Below are positions 19,657 to 29,004 of a DNA stretch of 64,000 nt, one piece after another. Position 1 is the first letter of the stretch. Each line of letters opens with the position of its first letter. A program made the translations under genes and the position numbers. The notes under the pieces were generated by a model, which was given only the letters and a program-made list of their open reading frames with translations, was not told the DNA's origin and made no database searches. Source of the DNA: ECT2AJA-044 sp965658225 (GTDB taxonomy: Bacteria; Bacteroidota; Bacteroidia; Flavobacteriales; ECT2AJA-044); NCBI GenBank assembly GCA_965658225.1, contig CBFHRK010000004.1, positions 1-64,000 of the forward strand. The letters are read 5' to 3'.

Positions 19657-21346
19657 TTGCCGTTTCGGCAGTGATCACCTTTTCGGCTTGTTTCGCCTGC
19701 ACTAGAATATAATCACCCACCTCTTTCGTGAGCGTCCATTCCAAATGGGTATCAAAATGTTCTCGGCAATAAACATCAATAAGGTGCTGATTATCGTGTA
19801 AATCGGGCCGTCGTAGTAATAGAAACACATTTTCTTCACTCACGAGCGATTTAAATGGATCGCCTATTCCCATCGCCATCGATTGTTGACGAATGGCCGG
19901 AGTTTGTTGTAATGCACCAATTAATAGTGCTGGCGACGACTCTCGGAGCAAGTCCATCGAAAACGGATCTATTCCCTTCCACGGATAGCTACCTCCCCAA
20001 ATTAGGAGTTTGGCATTTTGGAATGAATCGAGCGTCTGTTGAATTTCAATAATTTCTTTCTTCCTTTTTTGACTGTACTTGATTTTTCGGCGGACGTCGG
20101 CGCCGTTGATGAATGAGATCGCTACTCCCACTAAAAGCAATCCTTTCGCCAACATTCCGAATTGGTACTTTCTATTCGGACGCGAAAATGTGGCCGAACC
20201 CAGCAACATGGCGGCCATTAATCCGTAACTCACTCGTTCCGGCGCGGGCTTCATGAATACTACAAAACCCAAAAGGAGTGCGAGCATGCCCATGAAAGAA
20301 ATCAACAGAAACCGTTTTTCGCGTTTCTTTTTTTTACTGGTAATATAAATTAGAACCAGGGCTATGAATGCCGCGTAAAAGTACGGGCGAAACAAGCTGT
20401 TGGTCCACCGCTGCGGTATTGACGATATGGCCGCGCGGAAGGGGTCCGATTGATCGGCAATTACTCGATAGTTTTTCAGGTTGAAGCGCTTGTTATCCCA
20501 AAAGTACCATTCATTAAAAAGGGCCATGTCATTGTGGCTCCACCCTATTTCAGCGAGTATTTCTTCTTGTTCCTCGGGGCCTATGGATTCCCACGCTTGG
20601 AAATCGTGAAGTTCGGCTCGATATTTATTTTGTTCTATAAATTGAGCCCAAGCATCATTTTCAGAATACGCATTTTCATTGCGCAAATTAAGACCCAGAG
20701 AAACGAGGAGAAGCGCTGCGAAAATCATCGCGCCGAAGGCGCTTTTCCTCTTTCGTCCTACTTTCCATTGCCTAAAAGCGAAGTACATCATGATGGGAAG
20801 GGCGAGGGCAAGCATGAGCAAACCGGCCTTGAAGCGAATCATAAATCCGAGCCAAAAAAAGAGCATTCCGAGCGGAATAAGATAAACGGGCCTTTTATTT
20901 TTTATTCCCCGCACAATAAGTGTGAGTCCGACCGCCGCCCAGCACGCCGCGGAAATAGTAAATTGCAATTCCACAAATAATAGATAGCCTCCCGAGAGAA
21001 AGTAGAGCAAATAAATGAGGGCTCCGTTCGTTTTGAAACGCTTCAAAAGGTAATAGAGTACGGCTGTATTCAACACGCCTACGCCCGTCATTAAAAGAAT
21101 CGGATACCAGGGGATTTCGGGCATCCAAGTATACAGCAGTATTAAAAACCGCGACCAATCGTAATGAAGAAAAAGGGTAAAGGGTGTTGGTTTGGAAATA
21201 AACCATTCGCCCATTATTCGGTACATCAAACCGATATCGTCATTTGTTTTGTAAAATGTCCAGCCCTGGGTAGCCACGACCACTCCAACCAATACCGAAG
21301 TAATGAGGGCAATCCAGAAGGCATGTTTACTTAAAAGGCGCGACAT
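19625..21346 (-). CDS. Polytopic membrane protein, glycosyltransferase-like, function unknown
   Basis: About 573 residues with 10-12 hydrophobic segments and a soluble C-terminal domain of about 150 residues. ATG at 21346 (MSRLLSKHAFW) is preferred, because the upstream extension to 21535 is not membrane-like and would run across the divergent promoter region. Another in-frame ATG lies at 21394. The TM layout with a conserved-looking NDDIGLMYRIMGEW after TM1 resembles GT-C type lipid-linked glycosyltransferases, but no catalytic motif can be named. Overlaps the GH92 stop by 32 bases. Confidence 0.6.
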   Translation of the reverse strand: MSRLLSKHAFWIALITSVLVGVVVATQGWTFYKTNDDIGLMYRIMGEWFISKPTPFTLFLHYDWSRFLILLYTWMPEIPWYPILLMTGVGVLNTAVLYYLLKRFKTNGALIYLLYFLSGGYLLFVELQFTISAACWAAVGLTLIVRGIKNKRPVYLIPLGMLFFWLGFMIRFKAGLLMLALALPIMMYFAFRQWKVGRKRKSAFGAMIFAALLLVSLGLNLRNENAYSENDAWAQFIEQNKYRAELHDFQAWESIGPEEQEEILAEIGWSHNDMALFNEWYFWDNKRFNLKNYRVIADQSDPFRAAISSIPQRWTNSLFRPYFYAAFIALVLIYITSKKKKREKRFLLISFMGMLALLLGFVVFMKPAPERVSYGLMAAMLLGSATFSRPNRKYQFGMLAKGLLLVGVAISFINGADVRRKIKYSQKRKKEIIEIQQTLDSFQNAKLLIWGGSYPWKGIDPFSMDLLRESSPALLIGALQQTPAIRQQSMAMGIGDPFKSLVSEENVFLLLRRPDLHDNQHLIDVYCREHFDTHLEWTLTKEVGDYILVQAKQAEKVITAETAITSKEFQFRP

Positions 21347-21492
21347 GGAGGCTTGGTTTAAAGGGCTAAAGGTAAGAATCTGCCCGAAAGGCATAATTAT
21401 CCGCGCTATTGAGGTTTTTGTGCACATGTTTACCCATTCTGCGTTATCGAAGATGTACCTTGCATGTACTTCGCCATAGAAAAAAGCACATA

Positions 21493-22560
21493 ATGGAAAT
21501 TGATAAATCGAAGCCGGTACTTGTAACCGGAGCAAATGGATACGTAGCCAGTTGGTTGGTGAAAAAATTACTCGATGAAGGGGTCACGGTTCATGCCGCG
21601 GTTCGGAACCCAGAGAACGAAGCCAAAACCGCGCATTTGACCGAAGCGGCCAAAACGGCGCCCGGAAGCATTAAATTCTTCTCGGGTGATTTAATGATTC
21701 CTGGATCGTACCGAGAAGGAATGGAGGGTTGCGAATTGGTGTTTCATACCGCATCTCCTTTTTTGAATTCTGTGAAAGATCCACAAAAAGAACTCATTGA
21801 ACCGGCGGTAAAAGGAACGGAAAACGTGCTTCAATCGGCCAATGAGGTTTCCTCAGTGAAGCGCGTGGTGGTAACCAGTAGTTGTGCCGCTATTTACGGA
21901 GATGCCATTGACACCGTAAATGCACCGGGAGGGCAATTGACAGAAGCCGTTTGGAACAACACTTCCTCGCTCGATTACCAGCCTTATTCCTATTCAAAAA
22001 CACTTGCCGAGAAAAAGGCGTGGGAAATGGAAAAAGCCCAAAATCGATGGGATCTCGTGACGATCAATATGAGTTTTGTGATGGGTCCCGCTTTCAATGT
22101 TAAAAACGCAACTTCGGAAAGTATTAATGTTTTGAAAATGTTTGGCGGCGGCGAAATGAAAATGGGCGCTCCAAATTTGGGGGTTGGTGTAGTAGATGTT
22201 CGGGATGTAGCGGAAGCTCATTTTAAGGCTGGTTTTACGCCTGAAGCAAATGGACGTTATATTACTTCGGCGCACAATACCAGTTTCTTAGAAATGGGAA
22301 CCGTATTACTTCCAAAATACGGCGATCAATTTCCCCTGCCTAAGAAAGCCATTCCGAAATGGTTACTTATGGCTGTGGGCTCGTTCGTTGATAAATCGTT
22401 CTCGCGACAATTCGTTCGCACGAATGTGAATATTCCCTGGCGGGCCGATAATTCGAAGATTAAAAATGAATTAGGCATTACTTTCCGACCGCTGCAGGAG
22501 ACCATGGAAGAATCGTTTCAAGTACTCATTGACGAAGGAATTTTGAAGCCAAAAAAGTAA
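21493..22560 (+). CDS. Extended SDR oxidoreductase (dihydroflavonol-reductase-like)
   Basis: A 355-residue NAD(P)-dependent short-chain dehydrogenase of the extended type. The nucleotide-binding motif TGANGYVAS is at about residue 14, followed by the family HTASP block, the catalytic Ser in VTSSCAAIYG and YSYSK as the YxxxK active site near 175. It is related to dihydroflavonol-4-reductase/cinnamyl reductase-type enzymes; the aldehyde or ketone substrate is unknown. ATG 21493 is chosen because the Rossmann motif follows within 15 residues. Cytoplasmic, likely monocistronic. Confidence 0.87.
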   Translation: MEIDKSKPVLVTGANGYVASWLVKKLLDEGVTVHAAVRNPENEAKTAHLTEAAKTAPGSIKFFSGDLMIPGSYREGMEGCELVFHTASPFLNSVKDPQKELIEPAVKGTENVLQSANEVSSVKRVVVTSSCAAIYGDAIDTVNAPGGQLTEAVWNNTSSLDYQPYSYSKTLAEKKAWEMEKAQNRWDLVTINMSFVMGPAFNVKNATSESINVLKMFGGGEMKMGAPNLGVGVVDVRDVAEAHFKAGFTPEANGRYITSAHNTSFLEMGTVLLPKYGDQFPLPKKAIPKWLLMAVGSFVDKSFSRQFVRTNVNIPWRADNSKIKNELGITFRPLQETMEESFQVLIDEGILKPKK

Positions 22561-22621
22561 GGCTAGAGTCGATTCTCGACTACAAAGGCGATCGATCATC
22601 TTTTCCATTAACTTGCGCCCT

Positions 22622-24178
22622 GTGAATACCGCTCATTCATTGGAAAACAAGAAAAAAGGAGTCGGCACCTTAGGTGAGGTGGCGACGCTTTTTGTTTTAC
22701 TCTTCATATTTCTGTTTCGCTTTCAATTCGACGGCAATGAAATAGATGTGCTTCCCTATGCGCGGGCCTTTTACAAGCCTGACTGGTTAACCGCGGATTG
22801 GTACTTGCATTTACATATTCCCTATCGGTTTTTATTTAGCTATTCGGTTGGCTGGAGTATCGACACTTTTGGCTTGGTGCCGGCCCTCGTTTCGGGCCGA
22901 TTAATAAGCTATTTCCTTTTTTCTTGGGCATTAGTTCAGCTCAAGAAAGCCACCTTACGGGATCTTCCTTTCGCGGTGTTTTTGATTCCATTTTCAGTGT
23001 ACTTGCTTCTTTTTCAGCACGGATTTGGCGCCAAAGAATGGATGGTCGGCGCACTCGATACGAAAGTATTTGCCTACGCCTTTGTTCTATTATCAGTAGC
23101 GCGCGCGATCCAAAAAAAGCATGTTTCAAGTTTGGCTTTTGCGGGTGCCGCGCTCTCTTTTCATTTACTTATAGGCGCCTATAGCGCATTCTGCTTGCTC
23201 CCTGTTTTTGGAGTGCAATTATACCGCGGCGAAACGCCAATGAAAACGTGGGTCAAAGGAACAATCGCTTTCCTGATTGCGGGAGCGGTCGGATTGTACG
23301 GCATCGTTTATCAGCTCTTCATGGTTCCCGCTCATCAGGCCGATAAGGCCTGGGAAACCTATGTCCAGTTTCGCGTACCCCACCATTTAGTGCCTTCTGA
23401 GTTTCCGACCACTTGGTGGGTTTTTCTATGCTTCTTTACCCTCCTCAATAGTGTCATTTGGCGTTTTGCTTCGAAATCGAATCTTCGCCAGTTAGCCCTT
23501 TACTGCCTCATGATGAGCCTTTTGTGCGCGGTCGGAATTGCAATATACTTTTGGGGGCCCGTATCGGCTTTGCGCTATTACTTTTTCCGTTTAGCGGACG
23601 GATTCTTACCCTTGGCTACCTTGATTGGAGGGGTCGGATTGGCATTCGAAAAAAGACCTCAATGGAACGTTTTTGTGCGAGGCCGAGGAAAGCTTGTTGT
23701 ACTATTATTGGTGATTGGAGTTTCCATTTCTCCGACCTATAAACTCTTTTCCACGGCTACGCTTTCTTCTAAAACATTTACTTCCAATCATCCTCAAGAT
23801 TTGGAGATGGTTGAATTCGTGCGCGCTCGTACTTCCGAAAACAATGTCTTCTGCATTTGGCCCATTAACTATTATTGGTACGTAGATTATGAACGGCCCG
23901 TTTTTGTATCCTACAAGCACGCTCCTCAAAACCCGGCAGATCTTTCGGAGTGGAAAAAACGCTTGATTTTATTGAACCACGGAAACGAACTCCGCAGAGA
24001 TGGGCAGTTTCGGGCGAATTTTACCGCATTGAATGAAGAAGATTTTTTGAATATCAAGAAACTCTATCCGGAGGTTACTCACGCCCTACTTCCGGCCGAA
24101 ATGAAACTTGATTTTCCGGTTTTGCATGAAACGGAGGAACATGTTTTGTATGCACTTCCTATTCAAAAAAACGAATAA
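22622..24178 (+). CDS. Polytopic membrane protein of unknown function
   Basis: About 518 residues with roughly ten hydrophobic segments from residue 20 to 380, then a soluble C-terminal part of about 140 residues. The start is GTG at 22622 (an in-frame TTG at 22613 is an alternative); no ATG is available before the first membrane segment. Motifs such as FGAKEWMVGALDTKVFAYAF and RYYFFRLADGFLPL resemble membrane proteins often found beside glycosyltransferases. No family assigned. The stop is 7 bases from the convergent lipoprotein gene. Confidence 0.6.
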   Translation: MNTAHSLENKKKGVGTLGEVATLFVLLFIFLFRFQFDGNEIDVLPYARAFYKPDWLTADWYLHLHIPYRFLFSYSVGWSIDTFGLVPALVSGRLISYFLFSWALVQLKKATLRDLPFAVFLIPFSVYLLLFQHGFGAKEWMVGALDTKVFAYAFVLLSVARAIQKKHVSSLAFAGAALSFHLLIGAYSAFCLLPVFGVQLYRGETPMKTWVKGTIAFLIAGAVGLYGIVYQLFMVPAHQADKAWETYVQFRVPHHLVPSEFPTTWWVFLCFFTLLNSVIWRFASKSNLRQLALYCLMMSLLCAVGIAIYFWGPVSALRYYFFRLADGFLPLATLIGGVGLAFEKRPQWNVFVRGRGKLVVLLLVIGVSISPTYKLFSTATLSSKTFTSNHPQDLEMVEFVRARTSENNVFCIWPINYYWYVDYERPVFVSYKHAPQNPADLSEWKKRLILLNHGNELRRDGQFRANFTALNEEDFLNIKKLYPEVTHALLPAEMKLDFPVLHETEEHVLYALPIQKNE

Positions 24179-24185
24179 ACTTCAT

Positions 24186-25367
24186 TTACTCGCTCCGCCA
24201 AAATTGGTCCGTGGTCGGCATGTTTTTTTGGCGTTCTACTGCGAATGGGTTAAATCCACGAAGAGCAAAAAGGTACCACGCCCCTGGTGAAACCGCAATT
24301 TCGGTATCGGCACCGTTCCAATAGGGATCGCTTCCGTAGGCGGTTCCCGGATTGGAAGCGTAGGGAAACCCACCGGATTCAGGATAGGTCGAGCTAAAAA
24401 CGAATCCCTTGTCGAGCTCCGCGATAAAACGTTCGTATTGAAAAGAATTTCCTGAGAGCTTCCACGCGAGCGCCATTTGTCCTGTTCCTTCCATAAAAAT
24501 AGCATCGCGATCTTCATCGATATCGTATCCTTCAATAGCGTTTCCTGTAAGCGTTGATGTTTGTGTATTCAAAAAGCGTTGGGCCGCACCGAGGGAAGAA
24601 TGCGGGTAATTCGGAAAAAGGCAATAGGCCCAACTTGTGCAATCTATTGCGTAGGCATACGGCGGGTTATCAGGCCATGCCAACAAAGTTTGGTTTGGCT
24701 GGTTCCATCGATGGATCTCGAGAAAATGGAGCAGCTCTTGATGAAAGGGGGTGTATCCGGAAATAGCGTTAAAAGCATCTATATTTCCTTCGGTCACTTT
24801 ATACGATAGGCGTTGATTTTGGGCATTGTATCCGGCCCAAAGTCCTCCGTCGGAGGTGTCTTGAAGCGCCTGAAGCCAAGTGGATAAATCGGCTCGAAGG
24901 GCGTCGTATTCCGATCGGCCCGTTAGGGCCTTATAATTGTTGAGCGCGATGAGCAACCAGGCGTTATCGCCCATCCAGCGGTGGCCACCGGGGATGCCAT
25001 TTCGGTCGCGGAACTGAGAAAACCCGCCCACACCTTGATTTAGTTCACTCTCTCGACAATCATTAAAAAAGTCGAAAATCATTTCTGCTCGATCGACTTC
25101 ATTGTACAGCATAAAGGTCATCGCCGCCAACGATTGATCGTACAGCGATACCGTATTGTTGTTCTCCGTGCTTTCTAAAAGCCCGTTCGCCAACTGTTGC
25201 TGCTGCAGCCAACTGAGGATTTGGGTCTCCCTAGCGGTCGGAATATGCTCTAGAGGCGCACCCGTATCGGTTTTCGCGCATGACACAAAGGCTAACAAGC
25301 CCACAAATAGGGCCAGGCGGCGCAAAACGATATAATTGAAAGGGTTGAATAGCAAGGTGGGCTTCAT
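24186..25367 (-). CDS. Lipoprotein with alpha/alpha-toroid (six-hairpin glycosidase-like) domain
   Basis: A 393-residue SPII lipoprotein (LLAFVSC lipobox near residue 30). The body has repeated helical hairpins with aromatic/Gly motifs (MGDNAWLLIALNNY, DGGLWAGYN, EGTGQMALAW, SPGAWYLFAL) typical of (alpha/alpha)6 toroid proteins such as glycoside hydrolases and lyases. The specific activity cannot be told. An envelope carbohydrate-active role fits the nearby GH92 but is inference. The 3' end faces the membrane protein gene at 7 bases. Confidence 0.65.
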   Translation of the reverse strand: MKPTLLFNPFNYIVLRRLALFVGLLAFVSCAKTDTGAPLEHIPTARETQILSWLQQQQLANGLLESTENNNTVSLYDQSLAAMTFMLYNEVDRAEMIFDFFNDCRESELNQGVGGFSQFRDRNGIPGGHRWMGDNAWLLIALNNYKALTGRSEYDALRADLSTWLQALQDTSDGGLWAGYNAQNQRLSYKVTEGNIDAFNAISGYTPFHQELLHFLEIHRWNQPNQTLLAWPDNPPYAYAIDCTSWAYCLFPNYPHSSLGAAQRFLNTQTSTLTGNAIEGYDIDEDRDAIFMEGTGQMALAWKLSGNSFQYERFIAELDKGFVFSSTYPESGGFPYASNPGTAYGSDPYWNGADTEIAVSPGAWYLFALRGFNPFAVERQKNMPTTDQFWRSE

Positions 25368-25463
25368 ATTAGTCCATTGAGGTAAAGATAAATGAACGCA
25401 TAAAAATCACTTTTCATAGGTGAAGTCTTGGGCTTTAAAGGGTTGGTCATTGTCTTCTCCAAT

Positions 25464-26255
25464 TTACAGATTGCTTTCAAAAAAGGAAATCATTTCCGAC
25501 GCCTTGTTTACTACTTTAAGAATGGTTCCTTCTTCATTCACAACTATATGCGTAGGATACGCTTGAAGATTCAGTTTTTCTTGAATGAATGTACTTTGGT
25601 TTGAAATCACCGGATAATTAAACGCTTTTGTCTGTAAAAAAGCCCTTAAATCGGGAGCTGGATTGGTGGCTAAACTCAAATAAATGATGTCCTTTCTTTG
25701 CCTGTTCTCTTCGACAAACTCATTCAGCTCCGGGAACTCTGCAATACACGCTTGGCAGTTAATGAACCACGTTTTGAGAATTATTTTTTTACCGGCTGTG
25801 CTTGAATTCGTGTAACTGTTTCCATTCAAATCGGTAAAGTTAAATTCCGGAAAGGGCGTTCCTTCCATTTCAAACTGCTTGAGTTTTGTTGCCGATACGT
25901 TTTGAATGGTTTCTCGGATACTCTTGTGAGCTGAAGAATCGAGCCGAAAGAGTTTAAGTGTTTCCAACTTACTGTGGTCTTTCATTCGCACGGGGATATA
26001 ATTACCCGTCAAAAGTTCTTTTAAAAACTTTCTCTTACTAATGGTGTCCGATTGGGTATTTAGTCCCGTGAAGTTCGCCGATAGTGAAATGTATTGGTTG
26101 TGGTAGGTCCACCACGCTTTAAAATCCAATGCTAATTCTTCGAGGTCAATGGATGGTTCCGGGGTTGCACTAGTTTCAATACGGGGGTTGGTTTCGCCAC
26201 ATGAAAGGAGAAAAACCGAGTAAAGGAGGACGCCGACCAGCTGTGCTTTTGTCAA
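25464..26255 (-). CDS. TlpA-like thioredoxin-fold lipoprotein
   Basis: A 263-residue lipoprotein: hydrophobic leader VGVLLYSVFLLSCG with Cys lipobox near 19, a poorly conserved N-terminal domain, then a TlpA/AhpC-type redoxin domain (about 130-263) with the active site NCQAC (a CxxC pair, CQAC) and the cis-Pro block AYPTHIVV. It probably reduces or passes electrons to periplasmic thiols. The start is TTG at 26255, since a stop lies just upstream in frame and no ATG is present. Upstream begins the repeat-rich accessory region. Confidence 0.8.
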   Translation of the reverse strand: MTKAQLVGVLLYSVFLLSCGETNPRIETSATPEPSIDLEELALDFKAWWTYHNQYISLSANFTGLNTQSDTISKRKFLKELLTGNYIPVRMKDHSKLETLKLFRLDSSAHKSIRETIQNVSATKLKQFEMEGTPFPEFNFTDLNGNSYTNSSTAGKKIILKTWFINCQACIAEFPELNEFVEENRQRKDIIYLSLATNPAPDLRAFLQTKAFNYPVISNQSTFIQEKLNLQAYPTHIVVNEEGTILKVVNKASEMISFFESNL

Positions 26256-26426
26256 TCTCTTTCAATTAGGTCCTGTGCTAAAGGCGAATACAAGATAAGC
26301 TTTCGGGGTGGTTGTTGCTGTTCCCGAACGAGGGGGACAAGTGATTTTAGTTTGTGACGACAATCATTTGGCCAGAGCTAAGGCTAAGGCTAAGGCTAGC
26401 GCTAATTCTAAAGCTCCTTCATAAGG

Positions 26427-26462
26427 GATTACGCCTACGTCGTTCCGCTCCTCGGCGCGATC
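26427..26462. repeat. 36-bp dyad element, copy A
   Basis: Outer arms GATTACGCC and GGCGCGATC enclose an 18-base spacer. The same element recurs at 28397, 28645 and 32681. It is preceded by GCTAAG hexamer repeats (about 26377-26400). Copy A has two changes against copies B and C. Confidence 0.75.
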
Positions 26463-26543
26463 GGTACGGTTGGCTTTGATGCTGTTTACTTCAATTAAAA
26501 TGGCTGTCCTTGTATAAAGAGCCGGGTTAAACAAAAACGCACC

Positions 26544-26633
26544 TTAATTAAATTATTGGCGCTATTCTTAATTAAAGACTACCTTTATTTAAATATTTGC
26601 AGATTTACTTAAATTAGGTTCGCGATTAATTAA
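26544..26633. repeat. Array of TTAATTAA-type palindromes
   Basis: Three exact TTAATTAA octamers (26544, 26568, 26626) and two related ones (ATTTAAAT at 26587, TTAAATTA at 26609) lie in 90 AT-rich bases next to the IS21 end. No gene overlaps. They could be protein-binding sites or merely AT-rich filler. Confidence 0.45.
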
Positions 26634-26667
26634 AGGAAAAATGAAAGGTTTTAATGCTGGCGCCTCT

Positions 26668-26988
26668 GTTGCATAAAACGCGCAAACTGAGCCACCCAAA
26701 TCGCGGAAAGTGATCCACTTAGATCGCGCGAAAGTGATCCACTCAGATCGCGTGAAAGTGATCCACTTGTTCAAAACTTTTCTTCATAAGCATCATCGGG
26801 GTTTAGCTTCGTAGGAAAACCTACACGCTATGCCGAACAAACCGATAGATATGCACAAGTTACGACTTCTTCTTAGGCTGTACTTCCAGGAGATATCTGG
26901 AAGGCAAGCTGCTCATTTAACGGGCCTTTCCCGAAACAATTTCGGATGGATCTACGGGGAGTCGCGTCAAGCTTTTATAAAACCCTGA
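26668..26988 (+). mobile_element. IS21-family remnant: terminal multi-repeat end plus istA N-terminal fragment
   Basis: Three tandem ~24-base units sharing ATCGCG and AAAGTGATCCACT (26700-26768) follow a GCGCAAACTGAGCCACC end, the usual layout of an IS21 terminus. A 52-residue frame at 26830-26988 then encodes the start of IstA: MPNKPIDMHKLRLLLRLY, the helix-turn-helix region GRQAAHLTGLSRNNFGWIY, and a premature stop. The rest of istA and istB are missing, so this is a decayed end fragment. Confidence 0.75.
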
Positions 26989-27125
26989 GTGAACTGATTC
27001 GTAGTTCAGACCTTGCATAATACTTAGAACGGTGAGCTCGGAATCGTAGAGTATTATAAATTCCCTTTATTGAGCGCATTCGTATTGTTATTATTTGGTT
27101 TGGTTATGGGTGAACTCCGCAGGCT
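26970..27125. repeat. Diverged direct repeat, left copy (matches 29005-29163)
   Basis: GAACTGATTCGTAGTTCAGACC at 26991-27012 matches 29027-29048 with few changes. GGTGAACTCcGCAGG at about 27107 matches GGTGAACTCtGCAGG at about 29143. The spacing between the two blocks is nearly equal (about 95 and 97 bases). The right end includes the C-terminal KPAEFT codons of the Fic gene. Confidence 0.6.
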
Positions 27126-28227
27126 TGGCACTTTCATGATCTATATTCAAATAATAGCGGGTGCCTTTTCGCTCACCCGTTCTATTCAAAGCCCCCATTT
27201 TAACCATTTTCTGCAAATCCCTTGTGGCTGTTGAAGCAGTAGTTCCTGAAATCTTGATATAATTATCGGCACTCAAACCACCCCTAAATCCACTTATACC
27301 TTCCCTAAATATTCGCTCAACAACTTTTTCTTGACGCTCATTGAAGTGCTCTTCAAATCGGGTATAGTATTTCCCTTTTTCTATCGAGAAATCGATCATA
27401 CTTTGAGTGTGACTTTGAGCTGTAAGTACCATCTCACAGAAATATTTAAGCCAATTCGAAATATCTAAACCAACACTATTATCCTGAAGGGCAGAGTAAT
27501 ATGCCTTTTTCTCTCTTTCTATTGCATGAGATATTGCTATAAGTGTCGGTCGCTTCAAACTTTGAGAAAGGGCTTTTTCAGATATTGCCCGCCCAATACG
27601 GCCATTCCCATCCTCGAAGGGGTGTATGCTCTCAAAGTACAGATGTGCGATGCCTGCCCGAGTAAGTGGCTCTAACTTTAAACGCTCACTATTGAACCAA
27701 GTGATAAAGGCTTCCATCTCCGCGGGCACTCTGGAAGAGGGAGGTGCTTCAAAGTGAACCATTGGATGATCTATTGCTCCAGATACTACCTGCATAGGAT
27801 CATTATGCGTTCGATAAGCTCCGATATCGATTAAATCCCTGCGACCGTTAGTGAGCATTCTATGCCATTCAAAAAGCTGCTTATGAGTTAATTGAATGTC
27901 ATAGGTTTTATACAAATCTACCATCACTTCAGCGATGCCTTGCTCTGCAGGGGGTATTCGTCTATTATCCGTTTTCAAGCCAAATTGCCGACGAATCGAA
28001 GATTGTAGAGAGTCTCGATCGAGGGTTTCACCCTCAATTTCCGAAGTCTTGTATGCTTCATCACTGATCAGGTTCACTTTAAGCATGTCCTGATCTTTGA
28101 GGCTAATATGCTTTAAGCTTCCAAAAAGCATCCCTGCTTTATGAAGAAACGCTTTCTCGTGCCCGCCTAGTTTATTAGCGTCAAAGGTAAATTCTGGCCA
28201 ATTTTTATGTTCCCAATTCCAGGGCAT
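27091..28227 (-). CDS. Fic family protein with DUF4172 N-terminal domain and C-terminal winged helix
   Basis: A 378-residue protein. Order: DUF4172/Fic_N-like domain (about 1-95) with an inhibitory-helix motif TSEIEG that fits [S/T]xxxE[G/N]; Fic core with HPFEDGNGRIGR (about 208-219), the catalytic HxFx[D/E]GNGRxxR loop; and a winged-helix tail (about 285-365). Fic enzymes transfer AMP or similar groups from a nucleotide to a hydroxyl side chain. The N-terminal inhibitory helix marks class II, self-inhibited. It sits in the repeat-rich accessory region with no partner antitoxin gene. Its last codons lie in a duplicated segment. Confidence 0.9.
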   Translation of the reverse strand: MPWNWEHKNWPEFTFDANKLGGHEKAFLHKAGMLFGSLKHISLKDQDMLKVNLISDEAYKTSEIEGETLDRDSLQSSIRRQFGLKTDNRRIPPAEQGIAEVMVDLYKTYDIQLTHKQLFEWHRMLTNGRRDLIDIGAYRTHNDPMQVVSGAIDHPMVHFEAPPSSRVPAEMEAFITWFNSERLKLEPLTRAGIAHLYFESIHPFEDGNGRIGRAISEKALSQSLKRPTLIAISHAIEREKKAYYSALQDNSVGLDISNWLKYFCEMVLTAQSHTQSMIDFSIEKGKYYTRFEEHFNERQEKVVERIFREGISGFRGGLSADNYIKISGTTASTATRDLQKMVKMGALNRTGERKGTRYYLNIDHESAKPAEFTHNQTK

Positions 28228-28302
28228 GAGCTATAATCTTGCAAAATATAGCCCAATATAAGTCATATAAATGAGCTATAAAACAAATGGTTATGGCTCA
28301 TT
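28226..28302 (-). promoter_or_regulatory. Possible operator of the fic gene
   Basis: AATGAGCTATAA (28270-28281) and TTATGGCTCATT (28291-28302) form a 12-base inverted repeat with one mismatch. A third half-site ATGAGCTATAAT (28226-28237) lies at the start codon. Autoregulation by the winged helix of the Fic protein is an inference. Confidence 0.45.
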
Positions 28303-28396
28303 CTAAAATATATAATGAGTAAATAGGAGGTGTATTCTACATTTTAAGTGAGGTTTGGGTTAATGCTAGAGTTAATGCCAAAGCTGTTTCAAAAGC

Positions 28397-28432
28397 GATT
28401 ACGCCTGCGTCGCTCCGCTCCTCGGCGTGATC
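28397..28432. repeat. 36-bp dyad element, copy B
   Basis: Arms GATTACGCC and GGCGTGATC. It is followed by a second shared motif with the hairpin GGGGCtgtGCCCC (about 28451-28480) and a 17-base block CAAGCAAGCTTGGCTCG (28566-28582). Both also follow copy D in the same order. Confidence 0.75.
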
Positions 28433-28644
28433 GGCGGGGCGGCACAATCAAGAACGAAAACCGTTCCGGGGCTGTGCCCCATCAAGAGCGCTCTTTGTCG
28501 AGCCAATTATCTCACTTATAGCCCCGCACCTGCGGGGCCACTTATAACACTTCCGTCACTTCGCCCAAGCAAGCTTGGCTCGATCAATCACAACACACTT
28601 TCGAAGTTATAGGCTAAGGCTAGAGCTAATGCTCCTTCACAAGG

Positions 28645-28680
28645 GATTACGCCTGCGTCGCTCCGCTCCTCGGCGTGATC
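28645..28680. repeat. 36-bp dyad element, copy C
   Basis: Identical to copy B over the 36 bases as read. It is preceded by GCTAAGGCTAGAGCTAATGC-type hexamer repeats (about 28611-28632) and GCTCCTTC, as in copy A. No gene lies in 28303-29057; this stretch holds copies B and C, the tRNA 3'-end duplicate and decayed sequence. Confidence 0.75.
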
Positions 28681-28780
28681 GGCGGGCGCGACATAATAAA
28701 TAAAGCAACCCACACGGCCTATCGGCCACTCGCTGGTTTTACTTTTCTCGCTCGTTAGCGTGAAACGCTACTCGCGTAAT

Positions 28781-28842
28781 AAGAAAAACCCGCTCACCTT
28801 GCGGTAAACGGGTTGCTTCACTTAGTTCTGTGGAGCTAAGGG
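28781..28842 (-). repeat. Duplicate of the tRNA-Ala 3' end and downstream hairpin (possible att site)
   Basis: These 62 bases match 32815-32876 at 60 positions. The right copy is the last 12 bases of tRNA-Ala plus its downstream terminator; the left copy lacks the rest of the tRNA. Target-end duplication at a tRNA 3' end is typical of integrated elements. The enclosed segment is about 4.0 kb and has no integrase. Confidence 0.7.
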
Positions 28843-29004
28843 CTCTAGAACCTAGCGTTATACATTCCTGATAAACAGCTATTTACAAATTTTCAACGAA
28901 CGAGTGTAACCGAATTGTAACCAGTTGTGGTCATTCTCAAAGATAATCAATGACGGTCACATCACCCCATTACAAATCACCTTTGAGCTAAAAGGACTAA
29001 TGTC

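Noticed and set aside
26700..26770. Possible CRISPR array from three ~24-bp repeats
   Set aside because: The units are tandem with no spacers, and they match an IS21 terminus layout; no cas genes.
26589..26774. 61-aa minus-strand frame with WITFxRSxWITF repeats
   Set aside because: It is the antisense translation of the IS21 terminal repeats; no start context or family.
28427..28612. 61-aa plus-strand frame in the repeat region
   Set aside because: It is composed of the dyad and hairpin repeat motifs and is not protein-like.
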